Shown one piece after another: positions 28,800 through 43,396 of a stretch of 64,000 nt of DNA (its first letter is position 1; each line of letters opens with the position of its first letter). The notes beneath the pieces are model-generated. The model made no database searches and was not told the origin of the DNA. It worked only from the letters and a program-made list of their open reading frames with translations. This DNA comes from Cynocephalus volans (taxonomy: Eukaryota; Chordata; Mammalia; Dermoptera; Cynocephalidae). The DNA lies in contig NC_084460.1 in NCBI RefSeq assembly GCF_027409185.1, positions 145,560,569-145,624,568 on the forward strand, read 5' to 3'. Position numbers and translations under genes: made by a program.

Positions 28800-29460
28800 T
28801 TAATTTCTAAAATAGGTAATTTACATATTTTTTAAGTGTAAAAAGGTATAAAATGAAAAGTCTCCCTCCTGTTCTCATCCTTTCACTCAGACCCCCATCC
28901 CCCCAAAATGGGTAATGAAACAACAGTAACAGATTTATTTCATACCCCATCAAGGCATACTATACACAATGTTTGTACCTTGCTTTTTTTTTTTTTTTTT
29001 TTTTTTACTTAAGGTATCTTGCAGATATTATCCATCATGAAAAGCTTTCTCATTCTTTTGACAGCTATATAATATTCTATTTAAAAATATACTATAATTT
29101 ATCAATTTATCAATTCCACAATTGATGGGAATCTACTTTATTTTTCACATTTTGCTATTAAAATAATGCTGCAATGATTAAACGTCTATAGGCAACTTTT
29201 GGCCCATTTACAAATTGTATACATCTGATGGAATTCCTAGAGGGAAAATGCTGAGTATGTGAATCTGTAATATTGATAGAACTTGTCGAATTTTCCTCCA
29301 AATTATATCAATTTAACCTCCCACCATAGTGTATGACAGTTCCAGTTTCCCCACATCAAACTGAAGTTTTGCTTTTCTAATAGGTGATTTGAAATTTTGC
29401 TTTTCTAATAATAGGTGGAATATGGTATCTTGCTATAGTTTCAATTTTTATCTCTTCTTT
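28800..29460 (-). repeat. old L1, antisense
   Basis: 'tgctattaaaataatgctgc', 'gatggaattcctagagggaa' and 'aacctcccaccatagtgtat' match the antisense L1 3' region. A T tract of 22 or more bases lies at about 28,985-29,006. Confidence 0.5.
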
Positions 29461-29714
29461 TGAAGGAGACTGACCCTTTTTATGTGTTTAAATACAAAAT
29501 TTATAACCTATATAAATGTATACATTTATTTTCTTCTCTCCCAACGGTCAGGACTATAAATTCTTTACTGTATAGAGTACTGACCCAGTCCATCTGGGCA
29601 GGCATCCAGCTACATGTCATTGTCTTTTATTTTCATTCAAAACCATTTTCTAAGGCCATCCTTCTTTTATGAGTCTTCCCGAGTTAAACAGAGGAAACTG
29701 TCACATAATGCTGT

Positions 29715-29940
29715 AGATTTTGAATTCAGGAAGGAGAATGACTCCTGACTCTACCACTGATGCTGTGAGACTTTTGATTAGCTACTGAATTTGAAGAAGC
29801 CTTAAACTACACATCTGTAAAATGGAGTAAAGATACCTCTTTCATAAGTTTGCTTTGAGGATTAAGTGAATGTATATATTTAAAGCCCCAAGCACAGGGC
29901 TTAGATCTGAGTAGGGCCTCAACAAAGGCTGGTTAGTTTT
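29715..29940 (+). repeat. MIR
   Basis: 'ctcctgactctaccactgat', 'catctgtaaaatggagtaaa' and 'ttgaggattaagtgaatgta' are in MIR order, with an end like 'agcacagggcttag'. Confidence 0.6.
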
Positions 29941-30861
29941 GTCATCACTAATCTGCCAGGCCAAAAAAACAAAAAACAAAACAAAACACTTGGGTAAGCA
30001 AACAGTTGTTTCAGTGCTTTGAATACTTCTAATTAAATAATCTCAGTAGTTAAACATTGAGGGATATTCCTGCTGGAGTTGTACCATTACTTGGCCATTC
30101 ACAACTGCCAAATAAAGAAGAGTTATGAGTGAATTATTCCTGGTTGTAAAACTTCAAATTGTTCTCTATCAACATCAAGCTATTTTTGGTAAGGACTTCC
30201 TCTCACTTGGGATGCTGACCCCTGAAAGGATGCATTTTTCTGCCACCATGTAGGACTTGCCAAACCTGCAGAGTCAAGGAGGAGCAAAAGGTATAGAGGG
30301 AAAACACTTCCATCCACCTTGCTGGTACAGTTACTATCAAATCTCCCCCACTATTCTGGCGTGGCAAATGCTAATCAAACCACGCTCAGAAAAAAGTTAA
30401 TAAGGGAGAAGACATTTTGAAAGCCCAATAAAGTCTCATACAATGTGTGACATTCATGAAATATTACGTGTGTTCTGAACCAAACAAGTCGCACACACCA
30501 AAAACATGTTTGGCTTATAACGAACTCATCTTAAAGGTAGATATGTACATGTTCATCTCTCCCATTAATTTATGGGAACACTTTGAGGGCAGTTTTGATC
30601 ATTTACTCATGATGTATCCACATTAACACCATATTGAACATATAGTAGCCACTCTAATTTACTGATTGAACAGACTCAAGTATTAGTTCTTTAACTTTTA
30701 CTTCATGCTGATTTTCTCTTTTCAGCATATAACCTAAATTATTTTCCCTCATTTAAATTTACATCAACCTATGGTTTCCTGCTACCATTGTTTTACTTAG
30801 CATTTCTGGTATATCTGGGCTTCAAAGTATTTCATCAGAACTCTGGATAGGATATAAAATA

Positions 30862-31268
30862 CAGCAGTCCCCCTAATCCTCAGGAGATATGTTACAAGAC
30901 TCCCCAAAGGATGCCTGAAACCACAGATAATACCAAATCTGATTGTGATCAACAGGAACACGTTTCTGTTCATGTCTTCGACCAACAAATTGAATGCCTT
31001 TTCCATATTAACTAAGAACTTACCACACACTGTGGCCATAACTTTTGCAGTCTGAGGTGGGACAGCAAAACTAGCAAGAATTTCTTTTTCCTTCTTCACA
31101 ATATCACAAATAGAAGATTTGTTTTTACTATAGATCTTAGCAATCTCAGCATTTGATTTTTTTTTTTTTTCTCTTATTAACTCGAGAATGTTCCCTTCTT
31201 CACTTAAAAGAGGCTTCTCTTTTCTATATCCAAATTGCCAGCATCACTACTCTTGTGTTTTGGGGCCA
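30862..31268. mobile_element. Tigger-like (pogo-type) DNA transposon remnant
   Basis: Begins 'cagtccccctaatcctcagg' and 'gatgcctgaaaccacagata', the usual left end. It continues with transposase-derived antisense text ('cttcacttaaaagaggcttc', 'attgccagcatcactactct') up to 'ttggggccaactc'. The 3' end appears lost where the MaLR sequence begins. It is dead. Confidence 0.55.
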
Positions 31269-31269
31269 A

Positions 31270-31826
31270 CTCCTTAGCAAAGGACCCCTGGGCTACACCC
31301 TTGTTTTTGCGACCAGGCTGAAAGTTTTCCAATTTTTTGCCCTGTGCTTTCTTTTGAATTATAAATTCTGGCTTTGCCTCATGCCTTTTCTACCATAACT
31401 CAGTGTAGGCTGTTGCAAGTAGCCATGCAGCTTCCTTAATGCATTGCTATTTAGAAATTTCTTCCACCAAATACCCTGGGTCAGCACCTTGAAGTTCCAC
31501 ATTCCATAAACTTCTGGGCATGAAAAGAATGCAGCTAAGTTCCTCACCAGTTCATAGCAAGGGTGATCTTTGCCCCAGTTTCCAACAAGTCCCTTCTTAT
31601 TTACATCTGAGATCATCTCAGAATGGCCTTTCCTGTCTATATTTCTATAAGCATTCTGCTCACCACCATTTAACCAGTCTCTAAGAAGTTCCAAACTTTC
31701 CCTCATCTTTTTGTCTTCTGAGTCCTCCAAACTCCTCCAACCTTTGCCTAACACCTAGTTTCAAAGCCATTTCCACATTTCCAACTATTTGTTATAAGCA
31801 AACCCATTTCTTTGGTACCAATTTTC
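31270..31826 (-). mobile_element. MaLR (MST/THE1-like) internal sequence
   Basis: On the minus strand this follows the LTR at 31,827-32,260. It matches the 5' internal part of MaLR elements in order: 'ggtaccaattttctg' next to the LTR, then antisense text such as 'atttagaaatttcttccacc' and 'gttccaaactttccctcatc'. A 131-codon open frame (31,754-31,359, minus) covers the degenerate gag-like region. MaLR elements lack coding competence, and this frame is partial and bounded by degraded sequence. It is described as an old endogenous copy only. Confidence 0.65.
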
Positions 31827-32260
31827 TGTATTAGTCTGTTTCTCTTGCTTGTAACAAAATACTCAGAACTGAGTAATTTGTAAGAAAACAAAATTTACTG
31901 CTTACAGTTTCGGAGGCTAGAAAGTCCAAAGTCCAGGGAACACATCTGGTAAGGGTCTCCTTTGGTGGTGGCTTTGTAGCAATGCATGGCAGGAAATGGC
32001 AGAGCAGAAAGACAACGAGACTCTGACATGCTATCCTTTTAAAGCCCTAAGAACCACACTCCTGACCACCATTATTAATCCATTCACTATGGCATGGTAC
32101 TACAATCTAATCACCTCTTCAGGGACACATCTGTCAATTATCATAATAGGATTTCCTACCCTCCCAGTCACAGTGGGGGCCAAGTTTCTAATACATGAAA
32201 CTTGCGGAGAGACAATACAAGCTTCAATGACTTTGGAGAGGACATTCAATCCACAGCAAT
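31827..32260 (-). mobile_element. MaLR-type LTR (5' LTR of the internal piece)
   Basis: Read on plus it begins 'gtattagtctgtttctcttg' and has 'gtttcggaggctagaaagtc' and 'attattaatccattcactat'. It ends near 'ccacagcaat'. It is orientated opposite to the three plus-strand sister LTRs. Confidence 0.65.
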
Positions 32261-32619
32261 CAGTCAATCCAGGACTAAGGGAAGAAGGTGTAACTGACTT
32301 ACAAATACAAACGAGTTTTGAAAGATGGAGAAGAGGATGGTGTGGAAGAAAGAACCAGTGCTTTGGAGTCAGCTACAGAGACCTAAGTTAACTTTCACTC
32401 CTAAAAATTAATCCTCATGATTTGGGGTAAATTATTCTCCCCTTCTCCACTCTCCCTCCTGCCCACCTATGTGGAGGTGTTTTGAGTTACCCCAATGACT
32501 GCAGGATGCTACTGGCAATTAGTGGGCAGGGTTCATGGATACCAAATGTCCTACAAAGGACAGAAGTCAAGTTCAAAGAATTGTTCCACCTAAAATGCCT
32601 ATAGCATTCACCACTAAGC

Positions 32620-32770
32620 ACTCTCTCAGCCTCAGTTTCCTCAATTGTCAGATGGTGATAAGTGCATCAAGCTTTCAGGCTGAGTGTGAGGTTTAAATGA
32701 CATGCTACAAGTAAAAGTACTCAGCCCAGGACTAAGCACACTGTCAGTCCTTGATAAATACTGTTATCAT
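32620..32770 (+). repeat. MIR
   Basis: 'cagcctcagtttcctcaatt', 'gtgaggtttaaatgacatg' and 'cagtccttgataaatactg' are in MIR order. Confidence 0.6.
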
Positions 32771-33009
32771 CTTACTATCTCTCTTCCGAGTTACAAACAT
32801 TGTATGGAGGTCATTTTAAACAGGTCCATCATGCACGGACATACAGCAAAGAAACAAAAGTTGAGCAATCATTTTCTTAAAGCACATAAAACAAGAAGGT
32901 AGGTATCCCTCCCAGTTTCACATTTCAGCAGTATCTGTTTAACAGGCTTTTGCAAAAATTCTCTGAACTTTAAAGCAAGAGCCAAACACTCTGTCTAGAG
33001 ACCTTTATG

Positions 33010-33270
33010 ATCCAGATCTAAGCCAATTTTCTTACTGCCTCTTTTACTCTGTCCCACTAATGTATATAGCACCTAACAGATCATAAACCCCTGCAGGACT
33101 CTGCTCTGTCTAGAATACCTATTACCTATTTCTATCTTCCTGGCTAAGTTCTCTGCCTATGGAAATATTATTGATTCCTTGAAGACCCAGTTAAAATCAT
33201 CTCTACTGTGAAGCCCTCCATAGTCTCCCCTATCAAGTCCAATATCTCCATTCCATGTGTGCTCATAAAT
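33010..33270 (+). repeat. L2 fragment
   Basis: 'ccttgaagacccagttaaaa' and 'actgtgaagccctccatagt' are typical L2 3'-region phrases. Confidence 0.5.
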
Positions 33271-35929
33271 TGAGCTTAACACTGCAGCAGTGATTCTCAC
33301 ACTGGGATCCACAGAACGCTAGGAGTTCTTGAATTTCCAATAAAAACTTCAATTGCAGTTTTCATTTCTATATAATGCAAAATAAATTAATATAAGCATT
33401 TCCTGGATCTGGTCAACCACCCAAGATATGAGTACTGTCAAGCAACTCAAGAGTCCATACCTGAGTTCAAATATACAATGCTGTTGTTGTTAACAGGCCT
33501 TCTTTAATTGCTGAAAGGTAATGAAAATAGAACAGCAGCAAACTATACATAAATGATGTGTTCGCATCAAGCAAAGCCCAAATAACTCATAGCACACCAT
33601 AAAAGCACACCATGGTTAAACAGAGAAATACTGGAAGCACTGTATCATGTAGTGCAAAGCAGTACAGTCATGGCAACCTCCCAAAGACCCTATGGTTGTC
33701 CCAATTTGTTCCATGTACATTTTGTGAGTAGCCAAAAATCAGCTGCCAGGATAATGTTGTACAATTGACTCTTATTGGTCCTGTGGTTATGTTTGTGCTT
33801 AATTTTTAATTCTGTTCTTAAGAAATTGTTAAGGAATTCTTTTCTTAAGGAATTTATGTCCTGTTTTGTGTTTATACATGTGTAAGTTACATAAGACTCA
33901 TGTTAAGTCAACACTGGGAGTGCAGAAAAGGTGACTGTACAACATAAGTTTGAGAGAATATATTTCATGTCATTTTGAGTACACTGAAAAACCAGAACAC
34001 AGATATTAATCCTTAATGTATGTTAAGGGGCCTCAGAGTTGCAGGCACAGTGTATGTAGCTCACCGACTGAAGAGTAAGTAGCATGTGACTTTGGTCAAG
34101 TTTCTTCAATCCTGTTTTTACAATAAAATGGGGGTACTGATGATACAGGTTTGTGAAAAATCATGTTCAGTATTACTAAAAGTACTCTCTAAATTGTAAA
34201 ATTCTAGACACATGATAGGTGTTAGTATTACTGTTTTCAAGTGGTCTTCTCTGCTTTTCATAGATCCTTGAAAGGACCCCTTTTCTCAGTCATTTTTACA
34301 TCCCTACCACACCAAGCACATTTTATCTGTTGAACTGATTCCTTTCCATCTAAAAGCACTACTACAAAAGGTAAACCCAGCTCTTATGGCCAGAAGTTTT
34401 TATTGCCACAAAGAAAAACAGCCAAAATTACCCTTTCATTTTGAAATAAGAACAAAGTGACAAACTGCAATTCTGTTTCCAATCTTGGACACTGGGTACT
34501 ACTAAGCATTACCATTTGTTTCATTAAACTTTCAAAAAAGGCTTTGTTTCCTTGAACTGAAAGATTTAAGCTCATTTAAAACAGTAAAGCACCCACGCAA
34601 TGGATTATCTGCCCCTTAACATCTGGCAAGTGTTCAAAAATACAAGGACAAAATTAGTGTTCATATAATCACAATTATAATTTTCACTGTCAGAAAGCCA
34701 CAGTCTGTGCCTATCAGGAGATGATGAGAATAGAGAAGTGGTTGGCAGACAAGCCGCTAGAGTGGTCAGCTCCAGAGTCAGAACTGAGAAGTGCTTTAAA
34801 AAAACAAAATAGGGAAGAGGCAGGCAGGATTTCGGGACAATGCTGACACGAAGCTGAAACTGGCCTGTTTACTCCTTTCTAACACTGACTCTCGAGTTTG
34901 CAATTCCTACCGAGTCTTCTTGGGATTTCTTTTTAAGACTGATTTCATATTATCCGAGACTGTTAGTGTTGTTACAGTGAGGCCAAGCACCACAGGCTGT
35001 CTGCTTATACCAGAACTCTCTGACATCCTGGCTGAGACCTGTCAGACTTCAAAACTATTTTTAACTACCGTGTAACTTTGAATTTGAATTTACTGAAACT
35101 CAACAGGGTAATAACAGGTCAATAGGAAATTAACCAGTCAATTACAGTAGGAGCTCTCTTGGGAAAATGTGGTAATTTATTAACAGATGGTCATAATGGA
35201 AATGTTTCACAAGTAGGGAAACTGAGGAACACATAAACGACTAAAATCACACCACAAAACCTGAATACTAATGAAACAAGCTCTGTCACTGGTACTGTTT
35301 CTTATCCATTTTCCTTTGAGGCCCACCACGAAGTCTTTACAGTCTGAAGTAAACATAGCTTTCTGGAATGCGTCCTTCCAATGACATGAGTAACACACTC
35401 TTCCAGAGCAATCTGGAGGAGAAGGAGTATAAGCCTTTCTTCTCATCAAAAGTTTAAAACAGCGAGTCGTATTTCATTTAACCCCTCTTCCTCCTTCAGG
35501 ATGGATAAAAAAGACTCAGGAAGGGCATTTTTCATGAGACACGTCTAAAAAAATTCGATTTACTGAAGGTGGAGGAAGAAGAAAGGATTCTAGAGAAGCG
35601 GCACGTTTTGATTACTGAAACCAAGACAGCTCGAGTCCTGGTTTCTGGGATCTACTTGGAAACTTGAGGCAGATGTTTCCGAAGAGACATGGGGAAAAAA
35701 AAGAAGGGCGGCATCATTTAAATGTCCAGTCCACGGTAAATAAAACTAGCGCGGTGTTCACGTTTTGATGAAGTGTTGGGAACACATTATCACAATTCTT
35801 TTTTTAAAAAAATCACTTCTAGAAAACTGAAGTAAGACGGCAACACACCAGCTGAGGAGGTGACGCCCCAAAGCTTTTCCTCTCCCACGTGTGCTGCGAT
35901 CTCTCGCCCCCCACACAAGTGTCTTTCGG

Positions 35930-36910
<981 letters not shown>

Positions 36911-37287
36911 CTCAGGGTGCAGCCTGTTTGGCTTTGCTTTCAGCTACTTTTTGTAACTATTTGTTTTCTACCCTACAGTGAGTGCGCAGTTTTCAGACTT
37001 TTCAAAGAGGTTTACAAACTAAGGTTTGTGAAAACATCCGGTAAACTGCAGTACCAGAGTGCCCTGGACTGCCTTTGAGCTAACGGCCACTCAAACGACA
37101 GCTTTAACCCGGAGTGCAAAAGATGGGGTCACCCCAGGGCCCAGTCGCAGAAGCGAAGGGGGGTGGCACCTGTCGAGCGTCAGCAACTCGTTTCTTGTTC
37201 TGCCGCTTCTCGGCTTACATGTGGAGTAGCTTTTCCTAACCCAGATGTGCTTTAAAGTGCTCACACTTCAAACAGTTAAAGGAAAAT

Positions 37288-37340
37288 TTCCTACTATCTT
37301 TTAATTCCATTTTTCCACAAACTTTTTGAAGTACCCTCGT
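37288..37340. mobile_element. half copy of the mariner-like MITE
   Basis: Only the right arm remains: 'ctatcttttaattccatttt', then 'actttttgaagtaccctcgta'-type terminus ending near 37,340. It sits about 400 bases above the CRYBG3 CpG island. Confidence 0.55.
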
Positions 37341-40300
37341 ACTACTCCGCGAACCCTTTTCAAAAATGTCACTGATCCAAACCAAGTATGATTCAAAATT
37401 GTAAATGCTAAAGCAAATATTTTGTAATCGTTACACTGGCATCACTGAAATGTGGAAACCAAAAGGTCCTTAGGACTTACTTTAAAATAAATGTCTAAAT
37501 ACAGTAGTATGGATTTTCTTAGTTTTTTGTATCCTAGTAGCTATTACAGAAAACATTGAGAGGCCCATTTACCCCAGGTGTTGTTTTTGTTTCAAGTTGA
37601 ATTGCCCCCATACAGAAATCAAGGAAGTGATATAGCGTTTGTTCACTAATAATTTTATACAGGTAAATAAGATAAAAATGAAATGTCCACGGCAGTTTTG
37701 GCGGCGGGGGGAGGGGGGCATTGAGGGAGAGACCTTGGAGTAATCCCCTCCCCGTCTTTCAGGTGCTAGAGGAAGAGAAGGTTGCTATGACTAGATTGCA
37801 CATCTATAAGCCCCAGGTCATTTCAGCACCAGCTGGTTGTATTGAGCCTCCCTGCCACCCCACAGCTGTCTCCTAAAAGCAGCAGAGCCCAAGGCATCCA
37901 TTCTAATTTGTTCTGGCTGGATTTAACCCACCAAAGTTAATCAGCCCAGTTTCCTTCAACTGGCTTCATCTCAGATTATACCTCAAGATTAACCCTTTTT
38001 TTCTCATTTGCAATCTTTCCTCCTCCTCTTGTGAATCTGAGAAAATAGGAAAAGGCTATGATAATACATTAGAATAAGACAAGTGAAGTTCCCAATTCTA
38101 CCTTTATTATTTCAGGAGACAATCTCCATGAAAGGCCCACTTATCAGAAAGCCCAGAGTATGAAAGCAAAGAGAGAATGAAGCAATCTGTTCCCTCCAGC
38201 TTGAAGGCCCAGAGAATAATTTATCTCCCCAAAGGAATGTTAAATGACTACCAGATATGTCCCCCACTTGTACTGTGACCAAAGCAGGCTCTACACCCCA
38301 ATGCCTACCAAGAGGGTACATTGTTCAGGAAGTCTCTCTGGGGATAAAAGTGGGTCAAAGCCAGTAAGATTTATTGATGAATTATAGTTTTAACAAATAA
38401 TAAGTTTTCTTTAAAATAAATCTCTCAAGGAAAACGCTGTGATAGTCCATGTATTTCTACAATAACCACTCTCCTCTGTAAATGAGGAGGTATCAAAATC
38501 ACAATATGTGAAGTCCTTAATACTGAAGTTGTCTACAGTGTTGTAGAAATAATGCTAATGTTAATCCAGATAGAATTCCTTCTAGTAATGGACAGCTTGC
38601 AAAAGTATAAGATAATGTATTTGAGGGTCTTAAAGTGAACAGTTGGGCCAATACAGACCCATTACATTTTTTCTCAAGAGCAACTACTCCATGAAGAAAA
38701 CAACCAGTATCTAACAATACTCTCACCTCTACTCTGGCAGAGCAAAGCATTTGAATGAATTTTAAATACAAATATTGCCATGCCTCCATTAAGACAAACT
38801 GTCTATGAAAAATTAGCTTAAAGCTATAAATCAACGACCTTGAATTTTCATGTATTTGCTTTTCCAATATTTATCAGTCCTCTAGATGTCCTACATCCTT
38901 ATATTCTGAACTCGAAATAACACATTTCTGAATATTAAGTTCTATGATTGTATTAGCAAGTCTGTAAAAATGTCAAATTTTAGAGTTGTAAGGATCTTAG
39001 AGATACTAATTTAGCACAGTAGTCTTCATTCATTCACTCATTTATTCAGTTATTCCCAGACATTTAGTAAATGCCTACAGTAGAAACATATTTACTATGC
39101 TCAAATTTCAGGGCTCCTTACTGGCACAGTCTCTCCCGGTGTGAACTCAGCTGTTTGATCACATGGTAATATGTTTTCACAAATTTTACAAAAATAAACA
39201 TTTTAACTTGATTAAGTTGATTAAGACCACAATCTCTTTCCACTGGGATTTTCCCCTCCATCATATTTCTCCCACAGTTAGTAGGTATTAGACATACTGG
39301 GAATATCTGGGATTCGCTGGGGAATTTGAGCTGGAAATACACTAGTTTGCATTTAGTGGGATGTATTTATGTGATTGTCAGCCTCTCGTATAGTTAAGTA
39401 TTGCTTAAATTCCAATTTGTCCACTGTGCAACTCACCCAGCAGTACACCCAAGATTCAGGCCAGAGCTTCTATCAAGACATGAACATATCCTATGTCCCC
39501 TGGCACTAAAAATAAGTGGGTAGCAGAGATGAATCAAGATTTGAAATGTACAACAAGAGCACGTGACATGTGGAAAATTATTCCAGGTATCAGATGACAA
39601 AGTTGGAAGAATTGCTTCCAATTGATGTAATTTCTCTCGTAACCGTAATATATTCAGTAAAGCAATGTATACAGTTTTTATAAATGTAAATGCACTGAAC
39701 ATTTTCTTCTTTTTGATATAAACCACATAAAATACAATTTATCAGAATCCTTATTTGTAAGCCACAAACCCATAGCAATACTACAAACAGTGAGTGTGTG
39801 TGAATGCATGTTTATACAGCCCTTCTATCAATAATAAATAAGATCCAAACTAAAGGAATGATTGAATTACATTTCCATTATTTTGTGTAGAAAACCATCA
39901 TCATATAAAAGACTATCAAAGAATATGCTACTAAAAATTGAAGAAAAAAAAGTGTTATTGTGATGTGCCAGGCAGTTAATAGAAAAATATATTGTTTTTC
40001 TAGACTTTATGTTTGTAGTATTAGACAACTTTTTAAACTGGGAAATTTGTATGATTTATTTTTTCATTCTACATAAACATTCAGTTTGTATTTATATTTG
40101 TATTTTTTTAATTTTTATTCTTAATTTTAAATCTTTTGTCTTTGAAGAGGACTTTCCAAACTATAAAAACTTCAGATCCCACAAAACCTGGATATGTCTT
40201 TGAGTGCCCACGATGTGTCAGATACATGCTTGTTCTTAGTGATACAGAGATACAGTAATGGATAAGACCACGAGCTTTCCCTAAAGGAGCGAGCTTGATG

Positions 40301-40704
40301 GGGGAAGCAGATGAGCAAAAAGGGTAAGACGGGAAATCTTTCTAAGGGCAAAATAGGATATAGCCCTAATTTAGTCTAGAGCGTTCCTAGAAGGCTCACT
40401 GGAAATACTGTCAATATGCTTTCTTCTCTGCCTTCTGTGACCACATGACTTTCACAAAAAGACTACAATTCAATGGCTTTCGAATATATGAAAAAATCTC
40501 AAGTTCATCACACTGTAACTGAATTGCCATTCCCAAAGTATATGTACTGTACTCCCCAAATGTATTAGAATAGGCCAAAAGTGCTGATCCTTGAAGCATT
40601 TAAACTAGGACACAAGAATAGTTTAGAAATGCTAAGCTTTTTTGTTCTGAAAAGCCCACCAGAGGGATAAACTTCTGTATATATCTTAGAGCACAGTATT
40701 TACT

Positions 40705-40723
40705 GTGTGGCAGGTGGCGCAGG
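40705..40723 (+). promoter_or_regulatory. CTCF-like motif, forward
   Basis: 'ggcaggtggcgcagg' holds the CAGGTGGCGC core of the CTCF consensus in forward orientation. The flank departs from consensus upstream. It is a motif match by eye only, inside non-repeat DNA. Confidence 0.25.
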
Positions 40724-42059
40724 AATATTAAGACAGCTGTCAACATCAAGGAAAGCACCAGCCCATGAAAAAGCAAGCAGATGGATCAGGGCACTTCACT
40801 AGCTGCCTCCTAGAATAATAGCTGTGCGTGGCCAAATGAGGCAATGTCATGCTGCCCAGGGCAGCAAAAAGCTATTACTGGATATAAGCGCTCAATTAGG
40901 AGACGGGGCGGGGGAATAGCCACCCCTTTCCTTTGTTTGTATACTCAACGTTTTACTTAGAGCACCACAACAAATAAGAAAGGAGGCAGAAAATGATGTT
41001 ACCATTTCTCATCCTGTTATATTGTGATTATCAAGGTTTGTAACATGGGGAAATGCCTCAATCTTGGTATTTCAATGACAGCAGATGGTGAAATTTTTAA
41101 GTAACTGGTTATTCAGACGTCTATGTTTTCATTGCATTGTTTGATTTTTATTTTCAGAGCATGTGGAGATTGAGATCATTCAAACACAAATCTTTTAATG
41201 CTTAAAGTGAGTAAAATGTGTTAGTCTGACCTAAATTACATTCACTGTTTCCTTCCCTTGATATGATACTTACAAGGAGAAATGAACTGTTTGAAAATAT
41301 ATAACATCAACATTAAAAATTAAATATATACTTTTCAAACAGCGCAAAATTTGGTAATATCAAAACATTGTACTCTTAAAAGTATATAAATAGAAGGAGT
41401 ATGTCTTTGGCAAGTATAGATTATAAAACGTATTCCAAAATAGTTGTTACACCAATTCATTTTGATGTGCATTTTGTCTGAGTCAAATACTATCTAAAAT
41501 ACAACGTAATATCCTACATATAAACTTTTATTAATGCAGCTTCATAAATATGACATAGATTATGGCTCAGAATTATAATTTACTATTAGATGAGAAACTC
41601 AGACCCTGTATTCTATTTCCCCAAAATACTTCATCTGAGTACATAAGCTATGCACTGTATTATGCAATTCTGATATGCAATTTTAGTGCATTTATTCTGT
41701 AAAAAACAATTATGTACTTATAAATTTCTGGACTGTATTATACTAGTGTTAATCATAAGTGTTGTTTATTAGGGCTTCATAAAACAAAGTTTTAGAGTAA
41801 AAATAATAATTGGCTTGTGTGTCGGCTTCCTTTTCTCTCTCTTATTTTGTTTTATAACATTATTCCAGAAGCATGAGCTCTCTTACTATGGACACTTTGT
41901 TCCCAGTTTTATTTGTTGCAAATGGTTTAAAAACAAGGCACAGAGGCAGCTGCTATTGTGAGCAAATGTTTTGATTAGGGAGAGAAAGCAGCTGGAAATG
42001 CTACATGCTGTCATATAAAATGAACCACAGTTTTCGCATTGGGACTTTACCTAATCTAA

Positions 42060-42165
42060 AAGTGAGATTAGGGGAGCAATAATCAGCCACAATGTATATC
42101 GACAAAATAAAATTTAAAAAATAATTTAAAAAATAAAATAAAATAAAATAAAATAAAATTGAGAT
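42060..42165 (+). repeat. L1 3' end with (AAATA)n tail
   Basis: 'aatcagccacaatgtatatc' followed by 'gacaaaataaaa' and a tract of AAATA repeats up to 42,160. The same ending recurs at 48,645-48,697 (inverted) and 56,800-56,862, so it is a shared retrotransposon 3' terminus, probably a host-lineage L1. Confidence 0.5.
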
Positions 42166-42597
42166 TAACATTATTTCCCTTAGGTGAGTTTTCTTTGCAT
42201 AGAATAGAGTAGAAACCTATTCACTTTGATTATAATCTGGAGTGATGAAGTAATGAATATAATGCTGAATATAAACTTGATATACTTGTCTATGGAAATC
42301 TTACATACACCATTCTGAAATACCATTAACAAACTGTCAGAAAATTTCATTTTAAAATATTGCTAAATATAGTAACAAAAAAAATCCATATGGAGCTTAT
42401 AAAACCAAGTATTACTATAGAGGGTATAATTTTTTATTTTTTAGAAATGTGGCAAGTATATTTCTCAATGACCCCACTTTTGTTTTGAAAGACATGTAAA
42501 AATTCATCAAAGTGTAACTTAACTGGCCTTGCAAATAATGAACAAAAGCGCCAGACATCAAATATTTTCACCAGTCAATCCTACCAACTGAATTTCT

Positions 42598-42772
42598 ATT
42601 TTTTTTTTTTTTTTGTGAAGATGACCAGTAAGGGGATCTTAACCCTTGCCTTGGTGTCGTCAGCACCATGCTCACCCAAGTGAGCTAACCAGCCATCCCT
42701 ATATAGGGATCTGAACCCCGGCCTTGGTGTTATCAGAACCACATTCTCCCAAGTGAGCCACGGGCCAGCCCT
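42598..42772 (-). mobile_element. dimeric tRNA-derived SINE (CYN-like) with target-site duplication
   Basis: On the minus strand it starts 'gggctggcccgtggctcact' and holds two tRNA-like monomers, each with 'gctcacttgggwgag', a 'gtgctgaYRacaccaagg' stretch and a B-box-like segment ('ggttcagatcc' and 'ggttaagatcc'). The join contains 'ctatatagggatggc'. A 3' A tail of about 17 bases appears as T on plus at 42,598-42,614. Flanks 42,584-42,597 and 42,773-42,786 are a 14-base duplication (ccaaYtgaatttct) with one difference, as expected for L1-driven insertion. Confidence 0.8.
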
Positions 42773-42975
42773 CCAATTGAATTTCTTCCTCACCCCTTCC
42801 AGTTTCCAGTCAGCTTCTCACTGGTAAAGGAAAAAAGGAATTACCTATGAAAAGGTAAAACAGAAAAGAAGTTATGTTCTTTTCTTAGGTTTGCCCCTTA
42901 CTATGCCCTCTGGAATTGACTTCACACTGCTGTATTTCATGAGTGTGGCTGGGAATACCAAAATGTGTTTTATAT

Positions 42976-43000
42976 GGTTTTTTTTTTTTTTTTTTTTTTG
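42976..43000. repeat. poly(T) tract
   Basis: An uninterrupted T run of about 21 bases, probably a remnant retrotransposon tail or slippage. Confidence 0.7.
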
Positions 43001-43396
43001 GTATATGTATATCATCAACAAGAAAAGATTTAATAAGTATTACTTAATGTACTTGAATTTTTTAAAATTATTTCTCATTTTGAAAATTACTGGAAAGGAT
43101 ATTAAGTACTTCCCTGGCAGAGCACAATAAATAATTCATATCCAAGACCCCATTCGAATGAGTTCTGATTGTATACTTCAGAAGAACTGTTTAGCAAAAG
43201 ACAATAATCAAAAGGAATAGCATTTTTTATAAACCATCAAGAGAGATATTTTGACTCAAATATCAGATTAATAAAGAGAATTCTCATAATTTGTTTCATA
43301 TTAATAGCCATTCTTACGTTTTCATTCATTTCTATGTTCTATCTTCTATTTTATTTCACTTTCAGCTCCTTGAATAAACACTTCTAGGTAGTCAGT

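Noticed and set aside
31996..32391. 131-codon plus-strand frame
   Set aside because: Antisense of a MaLR LTR and its flank. No coding relevance.
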